A stretch of DNA of 64,000 nt, from the NCBI GenBank assembly GCA_029984855.1, contig JARQZL010000056.1, positions 1 to 64,000 on the forward strand. The letters are read 5' to 3'. Under the pieces are notes generated by a model, which searched no databases, was not told where the DNA came from, and saw nothing but the letters and a program-made list of their open reading frames with translations. Position numbers and translations under genes: made by a program. This document shows, in pieces, positions 36,889 to 44,325 of the stretch. The DNA is from Archaeoglobales archaeon (GTDB lineage Archaea > Halobacteriota > Archaeoglobi > Archaeoglobales > Archaeoglobaceae). The stretch's first letter is position 1; every line of letters begins with the position of its first letter.

Positions 36889-37259
36889 ACCACAGCGAAC
36901 GAGTAGCTCTGCACTCCAGTAACCTTCTCGCCATAGACTTTGAACACCCATATGCCGGTTTGAGCATTGGACACTGTTAAAACTACCCTTCCATCTATCC
37001 GCCCATCGTCTGCATCCCTGAACGGCCCATAAACGCTTCCGTCTGGTGAGTACATCGTTAAAGTCAGGCTGTTGGAGGGATTGTTCCATACAAGATATAC
37101 TGTGAATGTTGACGATGAAATATATCTGGTGTACCAGCCCGTCTCTCCCTGCGTAATTGTGTCGTAAACGGTCTGAATGCCAACCTGAGATGCACTTGCC
37201 GTTGCCGTCGCAAGCAGCAAAACCACCGCCACCGCCAGCCAAGTCAGGCCAAGCCTCAT
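36885..37259 (-). CDS. Secreted beta-sandwich protein (PPC-like)
   Basis: A protein of about 124 residues with a signal peptide (MRLGLTWLAVAVVLLLATAT, cleavage near SAS-Q) and one beta-sandwich resembling prepeptidase C-terminal domains (NSLTLTMYSPDGSVYGPF ... GIWVFKVYGEKVTGVQSYSF). It would act outside the cell or on its surface, perhaps as the input partner of the co-transcribed membrane regulator. ATG 37259 lies about 26 bp from the TATA-like ACATATATGT at 37281-37290, so the start is leaderless. A longer start at 37301 would run into the promoter element. Confidence 0.75.
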   Translation of the reverse strand: MRLGLTWLAVAVVLLLATATASASQVGIQTVYDTITQGETGWYTRYISSSTFTVYLVWNNPSNSLTLTMYSPDGSVYGPFRDADDGRIDGRVVLTVSNAQTGIWVFKVYGEKVTGVQSYSFAVV

Positions 37260-37280
37260 GCTTACATTTGCCACAAACTG

Positions 37281-37314
37281 ACATATATGTTTTCTGACCA
37301 TGACTTGAGAATAT
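37281..37314 (-). promoter_or_regulatory. Promoter element copy 1 (leftward) of a triplicated operator
   Basis: A TATA-like ACATATATGT (37281-37290) abuts a 24-bp element (37291-37314) that begins TTTCTGACCAT on the plus strand. Read leftward, the element precedes the TATA box, the position used by activators or BRE-overlapping regulators. The distance fits the secreted-protein start at 37259. Confidence 0.7.
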
Positions 37315-37390
37315 AAAAATGTGAAATGTTATTGGCCTGCTTTTTTCCCTGCTTCGCCCGCTGTAATGGATTTTCAGCCTTCAAAAACCA

Positions 37391-37424
37391 CTATATAAAT
37401 TTTCTGACCATGACTTGAGAATAT
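37391..37424 (-). promoter_or_regulatory. Promoter element copy 2 (leftward), identical 24-bp element
   Basis: The 24 bp at 37401-37424 are identical to those at 37291-37314, exactly 110 bp away. They are again joined to a TATA-like box (CTATATAAAT, 37391-37400) on the same side. It could serve a second, upstream leftward promoter giving a longer leader. Confidence 0.7.
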
Positions 37425-37437
37425 GAAAATTAAAGAA

Positions 37438-37470
37438 TAATTCTTAAGATATGGTCAGAAATGTTAAATA
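37438..37470 (+). promoter_or_regulatory. Promoter element copy 3 (rightward, inverted, 19 of 24 matching)
   Basis: ATGGTCAGAAA at 37451-37461 is the exact inverted complement of the start of copies 1 and 2. Counting all 24 positions (37438-37461), 19 match. It is followed directly by the TATA-like TGTTAAATAG (37461-37470) firing rightward toward the gene starting at 37520. The geometry mirrors the two leftward copies. Confidence 0.65.
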
Positions 37471-37519
37471 GGTGAATGGTTTACAGGTAGCTAAAAGGAT
37501 GTGAAGAGGTGGAAGTAGG

Positions 37520-38268
37520 TTGAGGATCGGGAAAGTACTGGCAATACTGCTGGCGTTAGTGGTAGTAGGAAGCCTCATAACAATAGCAGGTGCAGCATCA
37601 GCTAAGAAGACGACGTACTTTAAAACTGAGCCAAACGGATATTCAATAACTTTCCCTGAGCCAAATGAGAGGCAACTCAAGATGATCGAAAAGCTCTATG
37701 GAAGAAATATTACACTGGGTGAATACATTGAAAAGGTTCATTCTGAAGTCAGGGAGGGCATACCAAAAAACGTGAAGAAGAAACTCTACGCAACCAAGAT
37801 TGTATGGCCTAACCCGCCTGAGTTTAACCAAGAAAATATACACTCTGATACAGTAGTATCCAGATTTACCAAAATAGATGAAGGGGACAAAATCACAATA
37901 AACTCTTGGTATCCTATCGTAATAGCACACGGCTCCGGCTTAGATGCATCTTGGCCGAGTATTACATATAATTCTTGGAGCAGAGTGATACTGCCGCACC
38001 CGTGGTACAAACTACCGTATATGGCCGTATATTCGTATCTATGGTACAAAAAAGACGAGAATTCCTCACCGGCATTAGTGGCCATGAAAGCAGTAAATGG
38101 GTAAATGGTACTAACGTTTATCAAGTTGAGGCCAAGGACACATACAACGCAAACAAAGCTGGATATTATTGTACTACAGGAGGGCACTACGAGCAGGCTC
38201 CACCGGGTTACGAACCACCAGAACAGTGGACATACACGCAGACGAGCTGGAAGTATGTAGGTTCCTGA
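37520..38268 (+). pseudogene. Secreted beta-rich protein gene, one frameshift
   Basis: The frame from the TTG at 37520 (AGGTGG seven bases upstream) has a signal peptide (about 1-26) and a mature beta-rich protein, but stops at 38104 shortly after SYLWYKKDENSS. The -1 frame continues to 38268 with equally protein-like sequence (KWVNGTNVYQVEAKDTYNAN, then YYCTTGGHYEQAPPGYEPP). I read one ancestral protein of about 249 residues split by a single frameshift between about 38048 and 38104. A run of six A at 38048-38053 is a plausible site. It may be decayed, phase-variable or a sequence error. Confidence 0.6.
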
Positions 38269-38308
38269 AGCAAGCCTTAAATAATAAAAGAGGGAGTTGA
38301 GAGCAGGT

Positions 38309-38443
38309 ATGGCTCAATATAATGTGAGGGCTCAATATAATGTGAGCGTGTACATCAACCCTAATGGATTTCTCCTTTTTTGTATTGCTATTTTAGTATT
38401 ATTTTTGTTTATTTGTTGGAAATTGGTATGCAGGAGAAAGTGA
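38309..38443 (+). CDS. Small single-helix membrane protein (44 residues)
   Basis: A short frame with MAQYNVRAQYNVSVYINPNG, a strong transmembrane helix (about 21-37) and a basic tail WKLVCRRK, the pattern of a small membrane protein with a cytoplasmic C-terminus. The first 12 residues are an 18-bp tandem duplication (38311-38328 and 38329-38346). AGCAGGT lies just before the ATG, and CTTAAATAAT upstream (38276-38285) may be its TATA box. It could instead be the signal segment of the frameshifted gene that follows. Confidence 0.4.
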   Translation: MAQYNVRAQYNVSVYINPNGFLLFCIAILVLFLFICWKLVCRRK

Positions 38444-38847
38444 GTGTCATTCGGGAACGTATAGTTTATCCGTTAGTTCTGAGATTACTGGGATTGGTTA
38501 TGCCTCCCACAATTCTCAACTGGCGTGTGACTGCTGGCTCAGAAGATGGGATGGTAACGATTACATGCAGTTTGTTCGAAGAAACCGTAGCACATAACAT
38601 GGGTCTCATTAAGTACGTAGTGGTGTCTAACATGAGAACTGGAGGCACATACTACATTGGAGGTGCAAAGCTCACATGCACCTGTAGCACATCTACTTGG
38701 ACTGAAGGAGATTCTTGTATGGTCACACCGGATAACGAAAAGTGCTCCTACGCTACTGTAAACGTATGGGGAACCGTGGAAGCTATTGGTGACTCATTCA
38801 CTGGAACATGGATTGAAGTGACTTGGACTGGACGGTGTTTTGAATGA
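38392..38847 (+). pseudogene. Frameshifted cysteine-rich extracellular domain gene
   Basis: From about 38395 to 38570 one frame (GESECHSGTYSLSVSSEITG, then LACDCWLRRWDGNDYM) reads as an extracellular beta domain but has no start codon and ends soon after. The frame one base further on carries the rest to 38847 (GLIKYVVVSNMRTGGTYYIGG, then several cysteines and TWIEVTWTGRCFE). A +1 shift near 38570-38590 would join them. An intact frame also exists from a GTG at 38440 (GTGA overlap with the small membrane gene) to 38847, but its N-terminus is not domain-like. Confidence 0.45.
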
Positions 38848-38939
38848 GAGAAGCTCTAATAAAGCTTCTAATCCTGCTTTTTATTTTATCAATGCTGAGC
38901 TTGGTTTTGATGGGCTACCCAGTAGTGGACTTTGGGTAG
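38844..38939 (+). CDS. Short signal-peptide-like frame, duplicate of the next gene's 5' end
   Basis: A 31-residue frame (MREALIKLLILLFILSMLSL and eleven more) that looks like a signal peptide and then stops. Its start overlaps the preceding stop as ATGA. Its DNA closely resembles the first 50 bp of the next gene (MREFLILLLILSISLSLAL), so it is probably a truncated tandem duplicate. It may be translated but is unlikely to be functional on its own. Confidence 0.35.
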   Translation: MREALIKLLILLFILSMLSLVLMGYPVVDFG

Positions 38940-38951
38940 AGGAGGGATTGA

Positions 38952-40103
38952 ATGAGAGAGTTCTTAATCCTGCTTCTTATTTTATCAATCTCACTGAGCT
39001 TAGCACTGTGCACGGGAAACCAGAAAGTAGAGAGCAGGGAGGCAAAGGTTATCAAGCTCATGGACTCTAAAAGTCCGATAGATTCAATCCAAAAACTCGG
39101 AAATGACAGATTCCTGCTCCAATCAACGAACGTTTCCATAAATCGAACGTTGATGAAACAATCATCGAACGAAACAGCTCTCAGGCTTGCCGTGCGGTTC
39201 TGCGAGGGAAAGCTTGAGGTAGTAAAACTCGACAGGACGAAGTTAAGCGTCGAGAGGGAGTGGAACAAAACACTGAAATGGAGAGTATTCTCCCGTTCCT
39301 GCATTACTGACCTTAACGGGGATGGGAGGAAGGACATCCTCGTTGCGATTGAGGACGACCCGAACCACTACAAAAACGCTACCGAAGTAGTTGCATTCGT
39401 CTCGAAGAATAAAGGGTATGAGGAGAGAAAGGTTGTGGCTATAGATGACTTCTTCGTCTGGAACATATACCTTTTAAGGTTAGATGGGAAGGAAAACATT
39501 GTCCTGACAGGGTGGTGCCCGAAGGAAAGGCAGGGAAAGGTCATCGTTGTCGAAGGAAACTCTGTGAGGGGGTACAGGTTGGGAAACGAAACGCGTGAGG
39601 TATTTCCAGCGGACGTTGACGGGGACGGCAGGACAGAGCTTGTGGTTTTCTGGACTACATTGCAGAAGGGGGTGCCTCCCATTCATTCAGCTTCTGCTTT
39701 TGTGTCGGTATTGGAGTATCCGTTTAAGGAAGTTGAGAGGATAAAGCTCCCCATTAAAATCTTTCCTTTCCAAGCAGCTTACGGTGACGGGAAGTTTTTC
39801 GTCATCGGGCGCTACGGGCTTTACGTGCTCGACCTGCAAAACGAAGAAACCAAAGAAATCTACAGAACATCCTCGGTGTACGATGCCGTACTTAAGGTGG
39901 AGGTCAGGAACGGAAATCCAACCATTCTGACTTGTAATCTGTCCGATAAGTATTATCCCGAAAGGGTTCTGAGGTTTGAGAAGGATGCGATAGGTTACCA
40001 CGTAGTTTCCGAGGTTAAGCTGAAAATAATACCCGTGCTCTCAATTGACTTCGACAACCTCCTGATTGGCTCATCGAAGGGACTTTACCTGGTGGAGGTT
40101 TAA
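38952..40103 (+). CDS. Secreted FG-GAP/VCBS-like repeat protein
   Basis: A 383-residue secreted protein with a signal peptide (about 1-20). Calcium-binding loops of the integrin-alpha/FG-GAP type are visible: DLNGDGRKDILV near residue 121 and DVDGDGRTELVV near 220, both DXNGDG/DXDGDG-like. They mark a beta-propeller, and later blades (GDGKFFVIGRYGLYVLDL) are more diverged. GGAGGG lies five bases before the ATG. The role is probably surface binding or adhesion. There is no anchor at the C-terminus. Confidence 0.78.
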   Translation: MREFLILLLILSISLSLALCTGNQKVESREAKVIKLMDSKSPIDSIQKLGNDRFLLQSTNVSINRTLMKQSSNETALRLAVRFCEGKLEVVKLDRTKLSVEREWNKTLKWRVFSRSCITDLNGDGRKDILVAIEDDPNHYKNATEVVAFVSKNKGYEERKVVAIDDFFVWNIYLLRLDGKENIVLTGWCPKERQGKVIVVEGNSVRGYRLGNETREVFPADVDGDGRTELVVFWTTLQKGVPPIHSASAFVSVLEYPFKEVERIKLPIKIFPFQAAYGDGKFFVIGRYGLYVLDLQNEETKEIYRTSSVYDAVLKVEVRNGNPTILTCNLSDKYYPERVLRFEKDAIGYHVVSEVKLKIIPVLSIDFDNLLIGSSKGLYLVEV

Positions 40104-40208
40104 TTTTTCAATTCGAAGCATGAAATAAAGCTGAGAACGATGAAGAGGATAAAGCAGTTAACAGTTTCAGAGAAAAATATAAAGCATCCCGCTCAAAGTA
40201 ATCTTCAG

Positions 40209-40597
40209 ATGAGAATCAACGGATACAGGGAAAAAATCGAGTACATTCTCTAAACGAAACACCTCCGGAACCTGACAGACCTATCGAAATCAGTGGAGCT
40301 TTTTACAATCTGCTTACAGCCATTGAAGCGGCCATGGACATAGCTGCGATGCTTGTTAAGGATCTGGGGAAGAGGGTTGAGGATGACTACAGCAATATTG
40401 ACATTCTGGCGGAAGTTGGCGTTATAGACAACAAGCTTGCAGAAATGCTGAAAATGTGCAATGGATTAAAGCTGCTGGTTCACAGGTACAACAGGATAGA
40501 TACAAAGCTCGTACTTGAATCTGTTGATGAGGCAGGGAATACCCTGACAAAATATATTGAAAGGGTGGAACATGTCCTTGATAAGATCGAGTCTTGA
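40209..40597 (+). pseudogene. HEPN (HepT/DUF86) toxin gene, broken
   Basis: The ancestral start MRINGYREKIEYIL at 40209 runs into TAA at 40251. A second frame resumes before 40262 (PEPDRPIEISGAFYNLLTAI) and continues to 40597 with normal DUF86/HEPN sequence. A shorter frame of 87 residues from ATG 40334 could still be made. The catalytic RX4-6H motif, normally RNXLVHXY, reads KLLVHRY here: arginine is lysine and one residue is missing. Nonsense, frameshift and active-site loss together point to a dead toxin beside an intact MNT partner. Confidence 0.75.
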
Positions 40598-41000
40598 CCA
40601 GATTAAAAAAGATCTCCAGCCCCTATCAAAGTACGAAGCTGTTATCTTTGGTTCCTACGTTACGGGGGAGTTTAGAAAAGGTTCAGACATAGATGTTGCA
40701 GTTATTACGGGAATCAGAGACGAAAAGCAGAACTTTGCAATACTCAAGAAACTCATCGGAAAGGTAAAGCCTGTATACGACATCAGAATTTTCGAGCTAC
40801 TGCCGTTGAAGGTTAAGGCATCAATAATTGAAAATCATATAGTGGTTTTTGGTGATGAACTGGAAATCTCCGAGTACTTCTACTTCTGGAGGAAGTTCTG
40901 GGAAGACATAAAACACAGAATAAGTTACCATGACAGCTATAAAGAGAAACTGGAGGCAATTGAGAGGGGTAGGAGAATCACGAGGAGATTAAAGTCCTGA
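40572..41000 (+). CDS. MNT-type nucleotidyltransferase antitoxin (MntA-like)
   Basis: A 142-residue minimal nucleotidyltransferase. The signature GSX10DXD is intact (G27-S28, then D39-I-D41, in FGSYVTGEFRKGSDIDVAV). In HEPN-MNT systems this protein neutralises the HEPN RNase by adding AMP to its HXY tyrosine. The ATG at 40572 has GGGTGG a few bases upstream and overlaps the HEPN stop by 26 bases; a TTG at 40557 is possible. The antitoxin survives although its partner looks inactive. Confidence 0.88.
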   Translation: MSLIRSSLDQIKKDLQPLSKYEAVIFGSYVTGEFRKGSDIDVAVITGIRDEKQNFAILKKLIGKVKPVYDIRIFELLPLKVKASIIENHIVVFGDELEISEYFYFWRKFWEDIKHRISYHDSYKEKLEAIERGRRITRRLKS

Positions 41001-41055
41001 TTGTTGAATCTGCTGACAGAACCACTCAGCAATTGCCACATCATAGGTAGCAACG

Positions 41056-41493
41056 TTATTTGAAAGCCTCACATGCAAGCCTCAACCTGAACTCTTCCGT
41101 GACATTCTTCAGATTCTCTATAACTTCATCGTACTGTTCAGGCCTTGATACCACAAGGCATCGCCTGTAATTTTTCGCTGCAGCCCTCAGCAGAGTAACA
41201 CCGCCAATGTCTATATTCTCCAGACACAGTTCTTTTTCGAAGGGGTAGAGGTTTACGACAACAATACCAATTTCACCAGAAAAAATCGCCTCGTAAATTG
41301 CTGGATGGAGAGTCTTAAGCTGATGGGTTTCTTTTAATCCTGTTAATTCGGACAATCTTCTTACTTTTATCCCCCTCTCCTCGAGGTACCTTGCCGTTCC
41401 TTCAGTTGCGAGAATTTCAATCCCAACCTCCTTGAGCCTCGCTGTAAATTCTGCTATGCCCGCTTTATTGCTTACAGAGATCAGAGCCCGCAT
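41056..41493 (-). CDS. purH: IMP cyclohydrolase domain protein (PurH N-terminal type)
   Basis: A 145-residue MGS-like fold protein corresponding to the IMP cyclohydrolase half of bacterial PurH. It begins ALISVSNKAGIAEFTARL and has THQLKTLHPAIYEAIF and NIDIGGVTLLRAAAKNYRRCLVV. It closes FAICAR to IMP in the last step of purine synthesis. It lacks the AICAR transformylase half, as in some archaea where PurP does that step. It is monocistronic, with an AT-rich promoter before 41493. Confidence 0.88.
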   Translation of the reverse strand: MRALISVSNKAGIAEFTARLKEVGIEILATEGTARYLEERGIKVRRLSELTGLKETHQLKTLHPAIYEAIFSGEIGIVVVNLYPFEKELCLENIDIGGVTLLRAAAKNYRRCLVVSRPEQYDEVIENLKNVTEEFRLRLACEAFK

Positions 41494-41585
41494 ACTACTT
41501 AACTGGTAATATAAGAATAAATACTACCTGTTTTTGATAAACGCTTTTGCCGATGCTGAAAACAGAAGTCTGAAAAGCTAACCGG

Positions 41586-42131
41586 TCAGATAACCCCGGG
41601 AATCATTCTCTTCTTCACCCTCCTGATGTAATCCTGATACTTCTCACCGTACTTCTCGGTCAGCTTCTCTTCCTCAAGGATCGAAAATGAGAGCCTTAAG
41701 CCCAACCACAGTGGTGTCAGGGCCAGTGCATAAAGAGCGTTGAAGGCCAAGCTCCAGCCAAGTGGCCATATAACATCTCCCAGATACATTGGATGTCTAA
41801 CAATCCCGTAGATTCCGGACGTTTGCAAAATCCTTCTGTCATCTTGAACTGAAGTTCTGAGCTGGTAGAAGGAGATGAGCATAATCAAAATGCCGAGAGT
41901 GAAAGTACATCCACCCATATATAAAGCCACCTCCGCATTTAGGCCCAAGGAAGGCTGAGGGAGCAGTGGAATTACGAAACGAGGCACTTCAAACAGAATA
42001 ATGGCTGAAATACCAGCTATGGCATAGACTGCCCTCCTGTACCTTTTCCTTGAGATGAAAACCACAGTTTCTATGAACATTGTGGTTGTTGCAATCGTGG
42101 CCCAGAAGAACACATCGTATAGAGGGTTCAT
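41586..42131 (-). CDS. Isoprenylcysteine/phospholipid methyltransferase-like membrane protein
   Basis: A 181-residue protein with four or five transmembrane helices and the ICMT/PEMT C-terminal motif (TSGIYGIVRHPMYLGDVIWPLGW ... EEEKLTEKYGEKYQDYIRRV), which forms the SAM site in this membrane methyltransferase family. The substrate in archaea is unknown and could be a lipid or an isoprenoid compound. It is divergent from argD, with a 147-bp gap that holds an inverted repeat. Confidence 0.85.
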   Translation of the reverse strand: MNPLYDVFFWATIATTTMFIETVVFISRKRYRRAVYAIAGISAIILFEVPRFVIPLLPQPSLGLNAEVALYMGGCTFTLGILIMLISFYQLRTSVQDDRRILQTSGIYGIVRHPMYLGDVIWPLGWSLAFNALYALALTPLWLGLRLSFSILEEEKLTEKYGEKYQDYIRRVKKRMIPGVI

Positions 42132-42210
42132 GAAACAAGTTTGACTTCCGGTCTAAATCTTTTCTTCTCACCTGCTGATTTTGAAAGTGTTTGCAGTCTC
42201 GGTTTGTGGG

Positions 42211-42242
42211 CTTAGCTCAGTAAACTCAAGCAGTTAGCTAAG
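42211..42242. repeat. Inverted repeat upstream of argD
   Basis: CTTAGCT (42211-42217) and AGCTAAG (42236-42242) form a perfect 7-bp inverted repeat with an 18-base loop. It ends about 9 bp before the argD TATA box (TTAAATATC, 42251-42259). It could be a regulator-binding site. Confidence 0.4.
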
Positions 42243-42278
42243 GTTAAACGTTAAATATCGTTCAGCAATTGCAATCCC

Positions 42279-43421
42279 ATGAACGAATGGTTTGAGAGAG
42301 AGAAGGCATCACATGTTCAGTTTTACATGCGTCAGCCCGTAGTGTTCGTTAAGGGCGAGGGTTGCTGGCTTTACGATGCCGAAGGGAAGAAGTACCTTGA
42401 TATGGTTGCCGGTATTGCTGCAGTTGCAACAGGCCACTGTCATCCAGAGCTTGTTGCAAGGGTCTCAGAACAGATGAGAAAGCTTGTTCATACTTCCAAC
42501 CTCTACTACACAACCCCCCAGATATTGCTTGCTGAGAAGTTAAAGGAGATTACAGGGATGGACAAATTCTTCTTCTGCAACAGTGGAACAGAGGCAGTAG
42601 AGGCAGCACTCAAGATTGCAAGAAAAGTAACCGGAAAAAAGAAGTTCGTTGCGTTCAGCGGCTCGTTTCACGGCCGTACGATGGGTGCACTATCTGTAAC
42701 ATGGAAAGAGAGGTTCAGAAAGCCTTTCGAACCTCTAATCCAGCCCGTAGAGTTTGCAGAGTATAACAGCATTGAAAGTCTTGAAAAGAAGATTGATGAA
42801 AGTACCGCAGCAGTCATACTTGAACTCGTGCAGGGAGAGGCGGGGGTATATCCCGCTGATAGAGAATTTGTAAAGGAAATTTTCAGGCTCCGCGACAAGT
42901 ACAACTTCCTCGTTATATTTGACGAAGTCCAGACAGGCTTTGGCAGAACAGGTAAGTGGTTTGCAAAGGATCACTATGGGGTCAAGCCGGATGTAATGAC
43001 GATGGCAAAGGCGATGGGCTCCGGTTTTCCAATCGGTGGTGTCGGCGTTAGAGAGGAAGTGGCAGAGAAGCTTGAAGCGGGAGATCATGCATCAACGTTT
43101 GGTGGAAATCCGCTTGCATGTGCTGCATCGCTTGCAACAATAGACATTATAGAAAAGGAAAGGCTTGTTGAAAATTCAGAAAAGGTGGGAAGACATCTGC
43201 GAGAAATGCTTGAAGAGCTTGGCAGTGTGGAAGAGGTGAGGGGAATGGGGTTGATGGTTGGAGCAAGAGTTGAAAACGCTTTTAAAGTTGTATCGAAGTG
43301 CTTGGAAAAAGGCCTCCTTGTGAACGCCCCTGCCGAAAATACCCTCAGGTTTGTGCCCCCCCTGATAATAAATGAGGATGAGGTTGATTTTGCGGTAAAT
43401 GTCCTGTCATTGGTTATTTAA
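42279..43421 (+). CDS. argD: Acetylornithine/LysW-lysine-type aminotransferase
   Basis: A 380-residue class III PLP aminotransferase. It shows FCNSGTEAVEAALKIARK, the FDEVQTGFGRTG block with the PLP-contact aspartate, and the PLP lysine in MTMAKAMGSGFPIGG (near residue 240). It interconverts N-acetylornithine and its semialdehyde in arginine synthesis, and archaeal versions may also serve lysine. No other arg genes are adjacent. The start is probably leaderless, 24 bp from its TATA box. Confidence 0.93.
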   Translation: MNEWFEREKASHVQFYMRQPVVFVKGEGCWLYDAEGKKYLDMVAGIAAVATGHCHPELVARVSEQMRKLVHTSNLYYTTPQILLAEKLKEITGMDKFFFCNSGTEAVEAALKIARKVTGKKKFVAFSGSFHGRTMGALSVTWKERFRKPFEPLIQPVEFAEYNSIESLEKKIDESTAAVILELVQGEAGVYPADREFVKEIFRLRDKYNFLVIFDEVQTGFGRTGKWFAKDHYGVKPDVMTMAKAMGSGFPIGGVGVREEVAEKLEAGDHASTFGGNPLACAASLATIDIIEKERLVENSEKVGRHLREMLEELGSVEEVRGMGLMVGARVENAFKVVSKCLEKGLLVNAPAENTLRFVPPLIINEDEVDFAVNVLSLVI

Positions 43422-43481
43422 TTTTTCTTCAGCCTCAAATCAACAAAAAGAATTATAATTCCTCTTTGCTTTCATTGATTC

Positions 43482-44321
43482 ATGAAGTTGAATCTGGACT
43501 GCATTCCCTGCTTTCTCAGGCAGGTGCTTCAGGCATCCCGCTTTTCGGGAGTTGACATAAAAACTCAGGAAAATGTGCTCCGGGAGGTTATGAAAACACT
43601 TCTGGAAGAGAACTGGAGTAAGACGCCTCCAGAACTTGCTCATATCGTTCATGCTGTTGTCAGGAGGCATGCAGGTGACCCCTACTCCTCTGCGAAGAGA
43701 GAGAGCAATGCAAAGGCGATGGAGCTATATCCTGAGATGAAGAAAATCGTTGAAAACAGCTCTGAGCCTTTGAGGGTTGCCGCTAAGCTGGCCATTGCGG
43801 GGAACATAATTGACTTCGGTGCACTTGAAACGTTTGATTTAGAAAAGACTGTAAAGGACGTCCTCGCAAGGGAACTCGATAGAGATGACTATTCGCTGTT
43901 CAGGAGGTCTGTTGAAGAAGGAAGAAGAATTCTCTACTTTGCAGACAACGCCGGTGAGGTTGTGTTTGACAGACTCTTGCTTGAAACTATTCTGTCGATG
44001 AAGAAGATGGAAATAACGTTTGTCGTTAAGGCAGGGCCGATAATCAACGATGCCACTGTTGAGGACGCAAAAGAAGTAGAACTGGACAGGATTGTGAGCG
44101 AGTTCAGGACAATCTCGAACGGAGAGGTTGGTGTTGAGAGAAACTCACCAGAAGTCCGGAAATGGATAGAGGAGCACGATGTCATAATTTCGAAGGGACA
44201 GGGTAACTACGAAGGGCTGAGTGAATTTAGGGGGATATTCTACATGCTCATGGTGAAGTGTCCGGTCATTGCTGCAGACATTGGTGCAGAGGTTGGAGAC
44301 ATCGTACTGGTGTACCGGTAG
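43482..44321 (+). CDS. DUF89/ARMT1-like phosphatase
   Basis: A 279-residue DUF89 protein. The N-terminus has the conserved CIPCFLRQVL cysteine pair, and the core has the metal-site motif YFADNAGEVVFDRLL (near residue 152). The family contains metal-dependent damage-control phosphatases acting on sugar phosphates. The structure of AF1104 belongs to this group. A TATA box (AATTATAATT, 43451-43460) sits 27 bp before the ATG. The ADP-ribosylglycohydrolase gene follows after only 4 bases. Confidence 0.9.
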   Translation: MKLNLDCIPCFLRQVLQASRFSGVDIKTQENVLREVMKTLLEENWSKTPPELAHIVHAVVRRHAGDPYSSAKRESNAKAMELYPEMKKIVENSSEPLRVAAKLAIAGNIIDFGALETFDLEKTVKDVLARELDRDDYSLFRRSVEEGRRILYFADNAGEVVFDRLLLETILSMKKMEITFVVKAGPIINDATVEDAKEVELDRIVSEFRTISNGEVGVERNSPEVRKWIEEHDVIISKGQGNYEGLSEFRGIFYMLMVKCPVIAADIGAEVGDIVLVYR

Positions 44322-44325
44322 TTGT

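Noticed and set aside
37281..37470. Repeats considered as a CRISPR array or transposon ends
   Set aside because: There are only three copies, unequal spacing, one inverted, and each is joined to a TATA box; no cas genes or transposase lie nearby. A regulatory element explains them better.
38840..39070. 76-codon frame spanning the start of the FG-GAP gene
   Set aside because: It reads the duplicated signal-peptide segments in the wrong frame, while the correct frame gives proper signal peptides.
42207..42245. tRNA-like start GGGCTTAGCTCAG upstream of argD
   Set aside because: No anticodon stem, T arm or matching acceptor follows. The similarity is limited to a D-arm-like stretch and is better explained by the inverted repeat.
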